Shown piece after piece: positions 15,868-24,430 of a stretch of 64,000 bases of DNA. The stretch lies in NCBI GenBank assembly GCA_963740945.1, contig CAVUGE010000046.1, positions 1 to 64,000 on the forward strand. The letters are read 5' to 3'. This DNA is from CAVQBP01 sp963740945. Its GTDB lineage: Bacteria > Bacteroidota > Ignavibacteria > Ignavibacteriales > Ignavibacteriaceae. Position 1 is the first letter of the stretch. Each line of letters opens with the position of its first letter. A model generated the notes under the pieces. The model did no database searches and was not told where the DNA came from. It saw nothing but the letters and a program-made list of their open reading frames with translations. Both the position numbers and the translations under genes were made by a program.

Positions 15868-17335
15868 ATGGAAAGGAAATATATCTTAACCAAATCAAAA
15901 TTTCTTCTCGGTTTTAACTGTCCCAAAGCTTTATGGCTTTCCACTCATCAACCGGAGGATGCACAACCTGTTTCATTAGGCATAAAAAAAATATTAGAAC
16001 AGGGTATTCTGGTCGGTGAATATGCAAGGAAGCAGTTTCCGGATGGTAAGTTCGTTGCTGCCGGTTATGATAATCTTGCGGGATCGTTAATTGAAACAAT
16101 GAGGTTGGTAAGGGACAAAGAAATAATATTTGAGGGGGTCTTCTTATTCGATGATACTTTAATAAAAGCCGATATACTTAAACCGTTAAAGGACAACAAA
16201 TGGGAACTAATCGAAGTAAAGCAATCTACCAGGGCAAAGGATGAGAATATCCCCGATCTTGCAATTCAAAAATACGTAATTCAGAATTGCGGTATAAACA
16301 TCAGCGCTGCTAAATTAATGCTGATAAACAATGAATGTACTTACCCTGATCTATCAGACCTTTTTTATTTCGAAGATGTAACAAATCAAGTTAATGAGAT
16401 AGCTGAAACTCTGCCCGGCAAAATACATGAATTAAAAAACATTTTAATTCAAAAGGATGTTCCTCTTGCAGAATTGGGAATAAGCTGTAATCCTAAAGCA
16501 AAAAATTGTGTCTATACTGATTTCTGCTGGAAAGAATATAACTCACACACCATATTTGAAATACCCCGCTTAGATTTTAGAAAAAGAAACGATTTGCTTA
16601 ATCAGGGTATAATTCTAATAGATGATATTCCGGATGATTATACATTTTCAAAAAACCAGGAAGAATTTTTGGAAATGCTGCGGACTAATAAACCCGTAAT
16701 AAATAAAAATTCAATTAAAGATGAATTACAATACCTTAACTATCCGTTTTATTTTTTAGACTTTGAAACCGATAACCCTGCAATCCCCCGTTTTAACGGA
16801 TTACATCCTTATGATGTCATTCCTTTCCAGTTCAGCTGTCACAAATTAGATGAGAATGGTAATGTAGAGCATTTTGAATATTTACACACAGATGAAACCG
16901 ATCCAAGGAAGCCGTTCATTGAAAATCTACTTAATTGTTTAGGTACAAAGGGAAGCATTATCGTATATAATGCATCCTTCGAAGGAAGCCGGTTAAGAAA
17001 TCTTATTGATTGGTTTCCCGAACTGGAAATCCGGATCCTGGACTTGCTTGAAAGGTTTTGGGATCAACTGATTATTTTCAGAAAATATTATAAACATCCC
17101 GGTTTCGAATCATCGAATTCCATTAAAAATATCCTGCCGGTACTAGTACCCGAATTAAATTACAACCAGCTTGAAGTAAGAAAAGGAGATGAAGCACAGT
17201 ACATCTGGAACACATTAATAAAAGAAATACGATGATATTAAAAAAGAGAAAATGATAAAAGATTTAAAAGAATACTGTAAAATGGACACCCTGGCCATGC
17301 TCGAAATCCATAAGAAATTACTAACGTTGCATTAA
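15868..17335 (+). CDS. DUF2779 nuclease-like protein (TM0106/RecB-like plus DEDD exonuclease), +1 frameshift near 3' end
   Basis: Residues ~1-200 are a RecB/Cas4-like PD-(D/E)XK region (LIKADILKP, WELIEVKQST, then CNPKAKNCVYTDFCW as a probable iron-sulfur cysteine cluster). Residues ~285-450 are DUF2779 with a DEDD-type exonuclease pattern (FYFLDFETDNPAIPRF, IVYNASFEGSRL, SNSIKNILPVLVPELNY). The main frame stops at 17235, but the +1 frame continues EYDDIKKEKMIKDLKEYCKM and DTLAMLEIHKKLL to TAA 17333-17335. Deleting one A in the GAAATA at about 17228 joins them to 488 residues. The lost tail holds the conserved DTLAM aspartate, so the truncated form would be inactive. Probable read error. Confidence 0.8.
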
Positions 17336-17358
17336 ATATCTGGTAGTTACATAAGGTT

Positions 17359-17402
17359 CACATACGCTCCACATACGCTCCAGGTACGCTTCACATACGC
17401 TC
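17359..17402. repeat. Four 11-base tandem units
   Basis: Units cacatacgctc, cacatacgctc, caggtacgctt, cacatacgctc are in exact 11-base register. The array lies between the DUF2779 gene and the convergent efflux operon. No coding role is apparent. Confidence 0.85.
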
Positions 17403-17440
17403 CTTACCCTTAAAATCATTACATCCTTTGCACAGAGTTT

Positions 17441-17461
17441 CCCCCCTTTACTAAAGGGGGG
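17441..17461. terminator. GC-rich hairpin between convergent genes
   Basis: ccccccttta and taaaggggg(g) are complementary around one C, giving a 10-base stem. It lies between the 3' ends of the DUF2779 gene (plus) and the RND gene (minus, stop at 17481). A bidirectional terminator is plausible, although there is no long T run. The same wording followed by aaggggggttc is common as an intergenic repeat in many genomes. Confidence 0.5.
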
Positions 17462-17480
17462 ACTAAGGGGGGTTCTGAAT

Positions 17481-20400
17481 TTAATCTTCCTGGAAAGTGT
17501 ACTCACGAACTTCTTCTTTGGTTTTAACATTCTTTTCTTTCTTACCAAAATGCCGTCTGAAGAATGCAGGGACTGTTTCTTTCCATGTTTCTGCCTTCAA
17601 ATAAACAACCGGAACCAAAACTAATGTTAAGAACATTGAACTAATCAATCCTCCGATAATTGCCCATGCTAAACCGGATTTCCATTCGGAACCGGAATCC
17701 GTAGCCAATGCCAGGGGCAGCATCCCTATAACCATTGCGGTTGTTGTCATTAATATTGGTCTTAACCTGTTTTGACCCGCATCAATTATAGCTTCAAAAG
17801 GTGAAAGTCCATCCTCTTTCCTTACCTGGTTAGCTCTGTCAACCAGAAGGATAGCATTTTTACCTACCAATCCTACCAGCATTATTATTCCAAGGATTGA
17901 GAAAATGTTCAAAGTTTTCATTGTTAATGCCAGTGCAAGCAAAGCTCCTACCATAGCTACAGGAATTGAAAAAAGTACTATAAAAGGATCTAAGTATGAA
18001 TCATACAGCGCAACCATAACCATATAAACAAATATAATTGCAGCAAGCATCGCTAAGCCTAAACTGCCGAATGAATCTGCTTGATTTTTTAAGTCACCTT
18101 CATATGCTACATCAACACCTTTCGGCAGAATTCCTTTAGCAATCTGATTCTTTAAATCCTGCCCGATACTTCCGCTCGGTCTCCCAATCGCTTGAGAATA
18201 GACAGTGACAGCATTTATCCTGTTCCTTCTCTGAAGCTTGGTCGGACCTGTTGTCTGGTAGACATCGGCAAATTGATTTAATTCTACCGGTTCGCCTCTT
18301 TTATTTAGGAATGTTAAAGTTCCTATATCGGACATTTTTGACCTGTCAAACTTGTCCAATGAAATCCTTATATCATAATCATCATTTCCATCTCTGAATT
18401 TGGAATCATCATCACCTGTTAATGCAACTCTCAAAGCAGCACCGACATCAGCAATGGATAAGCCGAAATTTGCAAGCTTTTCTCTATCTATTTCTATCCT
18501 GGTTTCAGGCTTTCCTTCTTCAGAGGATAATCTGACATCTGCAGTTCCAGGAATTTTTTTCAACGCCGCCGCTACTATATCTGCTCCTTTTTTTACATCA
18601 TTCCTATCGGCACCGTTAACAATTATTTGTATTGGTGTCTGGTTTGCAGTACCGAAAATACCTATCGGATTTACTCTTACTTCAACTCCGGGTATCTTCC
18701 ATGCATATTTCTTTATCAGTTCACCTATCTCATCTGTCGATTTGTTTCTTTCATCTTTAGGCACTAAAGCAACATCGAGTTCAGATGCATAATTCGAAGA
18801 CTGCCCAACCAATCCTTCATTTGATGCTCCCACAGTTGTAAATACATTTTTCGTTTCCGGCAGACTCTCAATATATTTCTCAACTTTCTGCGTTACAAAG
18901 TTGGTATTCTCAACTGAAGAACCAGGAGATAATTCCAATATTACCGCAAATTCACCTCTGTCTGATTGTGTAATAAATTCACTTCCAATAAAACCGCCCG
19001 GAACTAAAAATAAGGCTGCAAAAAACAATACAACTGAAATTGTTATTACTGCCCACCGTTTATTTAATCCCCATCTCAGTACGGAGATGTAATTATCAGC
19101 TATTTTCTTAAAGGTTCTTTCAAACCATTCTCCGAACCGTCCTATTAACGTTCCTTGACTTAAGCCTTCCAGCTTACTTATCCTGGAAGCTAGAAGCGGA
19201 GTTACGGTAAATGAAACGAACAAGCTTAATAATGTTGAGATTACTACAACAACCGCAAATTCTCTTATTATATTTCCTACCAGACCGCCGGTTAATGCAA
19301 GCGGTACGAAAACAACAACATCAACCATAGTTATAGCAAGAGCGGCAAACCCTATTTCATTCCTTCCTTTTATTGCTGCGTTTACTTTATTCTCACCCTT
19401 CTCAAGATGATGATGAATATTTTCTAGAACAACGATAGAGTCATCCACAAGAATACCTACTACAAGAGATAATCCAAGCAGGGTCATCAAATTTAACGTA
19501 TAGCCAAAAGCATATATTACAACGAATGTAGATATTAAGGATGCCGGAATAGCAAGCAACACTATAAATGAATTCCTGTAGCTGTGGAGGAAAAGAAGCA
19601 TAACAAATGCTACAAGTACAACTGCAAGAGCCAGATCCAGTTTAACTCCGTTCGCAGCATCAATTGTAAATTCCGAACCATCCTGTGCAATATTGAATTT
19701 TACATTTTCTTGCGAGAAATCAGCTTCCATGTTCTTAAGTTCTTTTCTTACTAACCTGGAAACATCTACTGCGTTAGCATCGGTCTGCTTCTGTACAAGT
19801 ATACCTACCGACGGCATACCATTAATTCTGTTTATAGTAGTTACATCTTTTTGACCGTCAACAATTTCAGCAACATCCGACAGCTTTATATCACCGCCTA
19901 CTTTCGATTTATCTATTACTAAATCTCTGAGAGCATTCACCGAGCTGAATTTTCCTGCAATTCTAACAACAAACTGTTTTTTGCTGTCTTCAATTTTTCC
20001 GGTCGGGTAATCCATATTTGAAGATTTAATCGCCTGTGTTACTTGTAAAATCGATAAACCATACGATTTAATCTTATCCGCATTAAGATTTACACGGATC
20101 TCTCTTTCTTCACCTCCGACTAAAGTAATTTGCCCTACTCCCTGTATTTTTGCCAGCCTTGGCTGTATTCTATCTTTTATAAATTGATAGAATTGGGTAG
20201 ACGGCATATCACTCGTTGCTCCCATCCTGATTACCGGAATTTCATCCAGTGCAAATTTTGAAAGCGTAGGAGTTTTTACATCCGTTGGTAAAGTCGATAA
20301 TATTTCATTGACTTTCCGCTGTGCATTTTGCAAAGCAACATCAACATCAGCCGATTGCTGGAATTGGATCATTACAAAAGAGATCCCTTCCGATGATGTT

Positions 20401-20645
20401 GTATTCACATTATCAATTTCATCTAATGTAGATATTGCATCTTCAATCGGCTTTGATACTGATGTTTCAACTTCATATGGAGAAGCACCCGGATATACAG
20501 TCGCAATCGTAATTACTGGAGGAGTAATCTTCGGTAAAAGTTCGTAATTTAATTGACTGAGGCTGTATAAGCCTAAAACACCCAAAGCTGCGAATATAAC
20601 CACAATAAGTGTGGGCCTTTTTATCGATAGCTCTGTTATAGTCAT
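17481..20645 (-). CDS. RND multidrug efflux transporter (HAE1/AcrB type), inner-membrane pump
   Basis: A 1054-residue protein of normal AcrB length, with N-terminal MTITELSIKRPTLIVVIFAA, two large periplasmic loops and 12 expected membrane helices. The proton-relay pair is seen in VGILVDDSIVVLENI (TM4) and the matching TM10-11 region in GLVGKNAILLVD. It should use the proton gradient to export hydrophobic drugs or lipophilic compounds together with the MFP and TolC-like genes upstream. Its start lies 216 bases beyond the MFP stop, a gap almost filled by a hexamer repeat array, which is unusual for such operons. Confidence 0.95.
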   Translation of the reverse strand: MTITELSIKRPTLIVVIFAALGVLGLYSLSQLNYELLPKITPPVITIATVYPGASPYEVETSVSKPIEDAISTLDEIDNVNTTSSEGISFVMIQFQQSADVDVALQNAQRKVNEILSTLPTDVKTPTLSKFALDEIPVIRMGATSDMPSTQFYQFIKDRIQPRLAKIQGVGQITLVGGEEREIRVNLNADKIKSYGLSILQVTQAIKSSNMDYPTGKIEDSKKQFVVRIAGKFSSVNALRDLVIDKSKVGGDIKLSDVAEIVDGQKDVTTINRINGMPSVGILVQKQTDANAVDVSRLVRKELKNMEADFSQENVKFNIAQDGSEFTIDAANGVKLDLALAVVLVAFVMLLFLHSYRNSFIVLLAIPASLISTFVVIYAFGYTLNLMTLLGLSLVVGILVDDSIVVLENIHHHLEKGENKVNAAIKGRNEIGFAALAITMVDVVVFVPLALTGGLVGNIIREFAVVVVISTLLSLFVSFTVTPLLASRISKLEGLSQGTLIGRFGEWFERTFKKIADNYISVLRWGLNKRWAVITISVVLFFAALFLVPGGFIGSEFITQSDRGEFAVILELSPGSSVENTNFVTQKVEKYIESLPETKNVFTTVGASNEGLVGQSSNYASELDVALVPKDERNKSTDEIGELIKKYAWKIPGVEVRVNPIGIFGTANQTPIQIIVNGADRNDVKKGADIVAAALKKIPGTADVRLSSEEGKPETRIEIDREKLANFGLSIADVGAALRVALTGDDDSKFRDGNDDYDIRISLDKFDRSKMSDIGTLTFLNKRGEPVELNQFADVYQTTGPTKLQRRNRINAVTVYSQAIGRPSGSIGQDLKNQIAKGILPKGVDVAYEGDLKNQADSFGSLGLAMLAAIIFVYMVMVALYDSYLDPFIVLFSIPVAMVGALLALALTMKTLNIFSILGIIMLVGLVGKNAILLVDRANQVRKEDGLSPFEAIIDAGQNRLRPILMTTTAMVIGMLPLALATDSGSEWKSGLAWAIIGGLISSMFLTLVLVPVVYLKAETWKETVPAFFRRHFGKKEKNVKTKEEVREYTFQED

Positions 20646-20688
20646 AACTAAATCCTTTTTAATTTATTTTTTAGTTCATGTTTTAACA

Positions 20689-20844
20689 CTTGCTCTTGCT
20701 CTTGCTCTTGCTCATGCTCTTGCTCTTGCTCTTGCTCTTGCTCTTGCTCTTGCTCTTGCTCTTGCTCATGCTCTTGCTCTTGCTCTTGCTCATGCTCTTG
20801 CTCTTGCTCATGCTCTTGCTCTTGCTCTTGCTCATGCTCTTGCT
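20689..20844. repeat. Hexanucleotide array, 26 units, between MFP and RND genes
   Basis: Exactly 26 hexamers on the plus strand: 21 are cttgct and 5 are catgct (at 20713, 20767, 20791, 20809, 20833), followed by two decayed units. Read on the minus (transcribed) strand the unit is AGCAAG. All six frames are open through it. One minus-strand frame starts at a TTG (20872) overlapping the MFP stop, encodes GluGln/GluHis repeats and stops at 20648, two bases before the RND start codon. This would allow translation to run on to the pump gene. Such arrays change length by slippage in steps of six, so the frame would be preserved. Confidence 0.95.
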
Positions 20845-20861
20845 CTTTCTCTTGCCTTGTA

Positions 20862-21911
20862 TCATTGAACAACCATTACTTTATAATTATCTGCCAGGTT
20901 ATTTTGTCCGTTAACAACAACTTTTTCGCCTTCTTTTAATCCGCTCAGGACTTCAAGATTATTATTATAGGTTGAGCCTACAACTATATCCCTGATTTTA
21001 GCTGTACCTTTTTCAACTACAAATACCTGCGGATTTTTTATACTGCCTAACAATGCATCTCTGGGAACTAATAGTTTATCGACTTTGGAAACCGAGTTAA
21101 ATGATACTTTTCCAAACATTCCGGCTTTTAACGGATGTTCTTTACTGTTCATAAAAGTAACTTCAACCGGGTATGTATGGGCTTCATCTCCTTTATCACT
21201 TATCGTCTCAATTTTTCCGGCAAATGAAACTCCCGGATAAACATCGGTTGAAATCTTCACCTTATCGCCTACTTTTAATTTAAATACATCAGATTCGGCT
21301 ACATTAAGCTTTACTTTCAATTTCAATATATCTACTACTTCGGCTATTACCATAGTTTTGTTTACATAATTTCCTATATCAACTGTTCTTGAAGTAATTA
21401 CTCCTGAGATTGGAGTTGTTATTTTTGTATCTTCATATTCTTTTTTTGCTGTAATATACTGGGCTTCCGCACTCTGATATGCTAATTTTGCATTTTCTAA
21501 CTGAGCATCTGTTACAGCTTTTGTAGCAAGCAAAGCCTGGTATCTGTCAAAATCCTTCTTTGTCTTTTGATAATTAACTTCCGCTGTTTTAAAAGCAGCT
21601 AGTTTTAATTCATTGTCAAGCTGTATTATAGGGGAACCGGCAGCTTTGTAATCTCCAACTTCCGCATATACCTTTGTTACTCTTCCCTGCGCTTCGGAAA
21701 CAATTGCTACATCATTATTGCCTGATATTGTCCCTACCAGTTCAAGATTTCTCTCTGCCTTTGATTTTGCAACTTCAGCAACCGTCACCGGATAAGCTTC
21801 TATTTTTGCATTCTCAGATTTTGCTTCCATCTTTGCTTTGTTGTTGAGCAGCAATGCCAAAATTGCTCCGACAACTATAAAAGCTATTATGAAATATTTT
21901 AACCTTTTCAT
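20862..21911 (-). CDS. RND efflux periplasmic adaptor (membrane fusion protein, AcrA-like)
   Basis: A 349-residue protein. Residues 1-26 form a membrane anchor (YFIIAFIVVGAILALLL). Domains in order: lipoyl-like half (AEVGDYKAAGSPIIQLD), alpha-hairpin coiled coil around residues 100-150 (NYQKTKKDFDRYQALLATKA, LAYQSAEAQYITAKKEYE), second lipoyl half (DTKITTPISGVITSRTVDIG), beta-barrel (VGDKVKISTDVYPG) and membrane-proximal domain (GLKEGEKVVVNGQNNL). It bridges the RND pump and outer-membrane channel. It follows the TolC-like gene by 17 bases, so they are co-transcribed. The product ends ...MVVQ. Confidence 0.93.
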   Translation of the reverse strand: MKRLKYFIIAFIVVGAILALLLNNKAKMEAKSENAKIEAYPVTVAEVAKSKAERNLELVGTISGNNDVAIVSEAQGRVTKVYAEVGDYKAAGSPIIQLDNELKLAAFKTAEVNYQKTKKDFDRYQALLATKAVTDAQLENAKLAYQSAEAQYITAKKEYEDTKITTPISGVITSRTVDIGNYVNKTMVIAEVVDILKLKVKLNVAESDVFKLKVGDKVKISTDVYPGVSFAGKIETISDKGDEAHTYPVEVTFMNSKEHPLKAGMFGKVSFNSVSKVDKLLVPRDALLGSIKNPQVFVVEKGTAKIRDIVVGSTYNNNLEVLSGLKEGEKVVVNGQNNLADNYKVMVVQ

Positions 21912-21928
21912 ATAATTTATCCTTTTAA

Positions 21929-23257
21929 TTATTTTAATTTTTCGCCTATTGATTTTTCTAATTTGGCTTTTGCCAATTCATAATCGACCATAGCCTGTAT
22001 ATAATTTGTGTTTGACTGAAGTAAAGCCACTTCCGAATCTAAAAGATCAGAGTTTAAAGCCAAACCCTTCTTAAATGTTTCATCGGTAACACGGTAATTT
22101 TCTTGAGCCTGTCTTACACTCTCATTGGCTACCGCAATTTTATCTTTGCTTTGAACAAGATTGAGATAGTTTGAATTCACTTCCAAAACAATATTGTCCT
22201 TAATTGTTTTATAAGAATCTTTAGTCTGTTCCAATTGGGCTTCCGCCTGGTCAGTTTTATCAACCGTTGCACCCCAGTTCCATAAATCTACTGATACGGA
22301 AACACCTATATCCCATGTATCCTTAAATTTATTCTCTGCAGGAAAAATTCTCTGGTTTGGCTTTGAATAATAGTAATTACCTGCAAGATATATTTGAGGA
22401 TACCAGTTTGATTCTGCAAGTGTTACTCCTGCTTCACCCGCTTTGATATTATACTGCATAGCCTTCAATTCCGGTCTGTTGGTCATCGCTTTTTCTATGT
22501 AATCATCAAGATCGTTTACTTCCTTAGTTTTAATATCAATAGAATCCGGAATTTGAGAATTTGCATTTAGAGGTATACCTATAATATTATACAAATTTAT
22601 TCTTGCAAGCTTAACGGCATTTTTTGCGTCTATCTGCCTAAGTTCCGATTCCGACAACTGAACCTGGACTTTTAAGAGGTCATTTTTTGTACTTAATCCC
22701 TGCTCATAAAAATTCTGTACATTCATCAAATGAGCTTTAATCTGTTCAACATTTTGATCGGTCACTTCCTTTACCTTTTTTGCTTTAAACAAATTCCAGT
22801 ACGCATTTTTAATATTATATATCAGTTCCTGTTCATCTCTATTATACTGCTCCTGCGTTGCTTTATAATTATATTCCGCAATATTTGAACTGCTTGATAA
22901 TTTAAATCCGGTAAAAATCGGCTGCTGCAGTGTAACTTTCATGTTATAGTTATCCAGAATTGAAGGTGAAATATTAAAATCACCAAAAGGAGTATTAAGG
23001 ATAAACGGTGTAATTGCACTTAATCTTGTATATGCAGCTGAAAATTTAAGTGAAGGAAGTCTATTTGTATTTATTTCACTTAACCGTGCATTTGCATAAT
23101 TAACCTGCATTTTTGACGAATGAAGCATATGACTATTTTCCAGCCCGATTTTTACACTTTCATCTAGTGTAAGTGTACTTTGTTCCTGTGCGAAAATTCC
23201 TGCCGACAAGAAAATCAACAGCATGACTGTTTTATTTATATATTTTCTGACATCCAT
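21929..23257 (-). CDS. TolC-family outer-membrane efflux channel
   Basis: A 442-residue protein with a signal peptide (LLIFLSAGIFAQE). It shows the duplicated OEP architecture: two long coiled-coil segments (e.g. YNIKNAYWNLFKAKKVKEV and KDNIVLEVNSNYLNLVQSKD) and beta segments, ending LEKSIGEK. It forms the outer-membrane exit duct for the adaptor and pump encoded downstream. Its 5' end overlaps the TetR reading frame by 22 bases (23236-23257), so regulator and channel are likely translated from one mRNA. Confidence 0.93.
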   Translation of the reverse strand: MDVRKYINKTVMLLIFLSAGIFAQEQSTLTLDESVKIGLENSHMLHSSKMQVNYANARLSEINTNRLPSLKFSAAYTRLSAITPFILNTPFGDFNISPSILDNYNMKVTLQQPIFTGFKLSSSSNIAEYNYKATQEQYNRDEQELIYNIKNAYWNLFKAKKVKEVTDQNVEQIKAHLMNVQNFYEQGLSTKNDLLKVQVQLSESELRQIDAKNAVKLARINLYNIIGIPLNANSQIPDSIDIKTKEVNDLDDYIEKAMTNRPELKAMQYNIKAGEAGVTLAESNWYPQIYLAGNYYYSKPNQRIFPAENKFKDTWDIGVSVSVDLWNWGATVDKTDQAEAQLEQTKDSYKTIKDNIVLEVNSNYLNLVQSKDKIAVANESVRQAQENYRVTDETFKKGLALNSDLLDSEVALLQSNTNYIQAMVDYELAKAKLEKSIGEKLK

Positions 23258-23899
23258 CTAATATCTTTCTCCTTTGCTTGATCTTCAATTTGATAAGAAT
23301 TGTATTTAATCCTTCCCTCTTCTGAAAAAATACCGCTAAAAATTACTTTTATAACGGATTCAAAAACCTGCTCAACTGAAAATGGCATCTGGGATAGAAT
23401 CTCGGGATTTATCAATCCCTGTATTGCGCTTGAATAAATTAAAACTATTAACCTCTGATCTATATCTTTTCTGAATATTCCTTTCTCCACACCTGTATTT
23501 ATTAATTGGGTAAATTTTTGTCTCACGTTCTCTTTACGAAATTCATTTATTTGCTGCCAAACTTCAGGAATATTCCTATGCAGGTCCTCTAAAAGAGGTC
23601 CTTGAAGTTTCGAAGATTGATTCCCTATTAAATTCATCATCCTTTTCAGTTTTTCAACAAAATCCATTTCATCATCAGCCAGCAGTGCATCTACATAATC
23701 TTTTACTCCGCAGCGCATTTTGTAAATAATCTCCCGTAACTAGCTCTTCCTTACTCGGAAAAAATTTGTATAAAGTCTTTTTACTCATTCCTATATTTGC
23801 AGCAATTTCATCCATTGTTACTTTAGAATATCCGAATTTCAGAAACATTTCTTCTGCTCTGCTTAAAATCCGGTCTTTAATTTCAATATCATCTGTCAT
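23236..23899 (-). CDS. TetR-family repressor of the efflux operon, +1 frameshift
   Basis: The first frame (23899 to 23675) carries the TetR HTH: ILSRAEEMFLKFGYSKVTMD, EIAANIGMSKKTLYKFFPSK, EELV. It then runs into unrelated residues. The second frame (from 23718) supplies KMRCGVKDYVDALLADDEMD and the ligand-binding half, ending at 23236. Removing one G from the GGG in gttacgggag (about 23734) joins them as EELVTEIIYKMRCGV..., about 220 residues. An AGGAG ribosome site precedes ATG 23899. It presumably represses the tolC-mfp-rnd operon that it leads. If the shift is real, the ligand domain is lost and the pump would be derepressed; a read error is equally likely. Confidence 0.8.
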
Positions 23900-23932
23900 T
23901 GAATTTAACTCCTGTAGAAACTTATTTAGTTT

Positions 23933-24008
23933 ATAGAGTTTCCATATTTTCTAAAAAATAAGCTGATTTCACAGCTTTTCTGTTTCCTTTCTACTTAGGA
24001 AACTCTAT
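23933..24008. promoter_or_regulatory. Inverted repeat upstream of tetR (possible operator)
   Basis: atagagtttcc at 23933-23943 and ggaaactctat at 23998-24008 are perfect 11-base inverted copies separated by 54 bases, ending 34 bases upstream of the TetR start codon. Related half-sites (gaaactta, tttccaaactta) lie nearby. TetR repressors of efflux operons usually bind such elements, so autoregulation is inferred. The wide spacing is unusual for one dimer and might represent two sites. Confidence 0.4.
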
Positions 24009-24430
24009 TTGTATTTTCGGTTTCCAAACTTATGGCAAAAACCAACTCAAGTCAAGTTATTTTTTATTAATTCTAAAATCTTTCCATGACTTGTGATATG
24101 AATAGATAAACGGTCAAAAATTTATATGTAGAGCTTTAAAACCTCCGGGGTTTTCCTTAACCCCGGAGGTTTGTCTCCACACTACAAACTACACACAACA
24201 TACTACATACGACAACCCAACCAACCAACCCCCACAACCTACCCCCTACTTTGGGTTCCGTGATTTGTGCTACCGGCAGTTTCTTGTATTTATAGCTCAA
24301 AAATTATAATTTGCCTGTTCAATATCACAAGTATACTTACCAAAATAAGCTTTGCTTTGGCTTAAATCACCTTAGGGTAAGTTTTTCTAATAATTATTAC
24401 TGACAAAATCGGTAAAAAGAGGGTTATAAC
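24009..24430. other. Gene-free stretch before aceE
   Basis: About 420 bases with no coding frame. It holds the strong hairpin at 24139-24172 and then a C/A-rich, nearly G-free tract (24180-24245; actacaaactacac, aaccaaccaaccccc). The last 150 bases must contain the promoter of the pyruvate dehydrogenase genes, but I see no confident consensus. agagggttataac just before ATG 24431 offers a weak ribosome site. Confidence 0.5.
24139..24172. terminator. 14-base perfect hairpin
   Basis: aaacctccggggtt and aaccccggaggttt pair perfectly around a six-base loop (ttcctt). It stands alone between divergent operons, with no T run on either strand, so it may be an intergenic repeat unit and not a true rho-independent terminator. 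Confidence 0.45.

Noticed and set aside
20689..20844. Hexamer array considered as a CRISPR or as real EQ/SK/L-rich proteins in several frames
   Set aside because: Units are six bases with no spacers, so it is a microsatellite. Long frames on both strands are a consequence of a 6-base period; only the frame linked to both neighbour genes is worth a comment.
24139..24172. Strong hairpin as a definite rho-independent terminator or riboswitch
   Set aside because: No T run follows on either strand and both neighbouring operons start away from it; left as a low-confidence hairpin.
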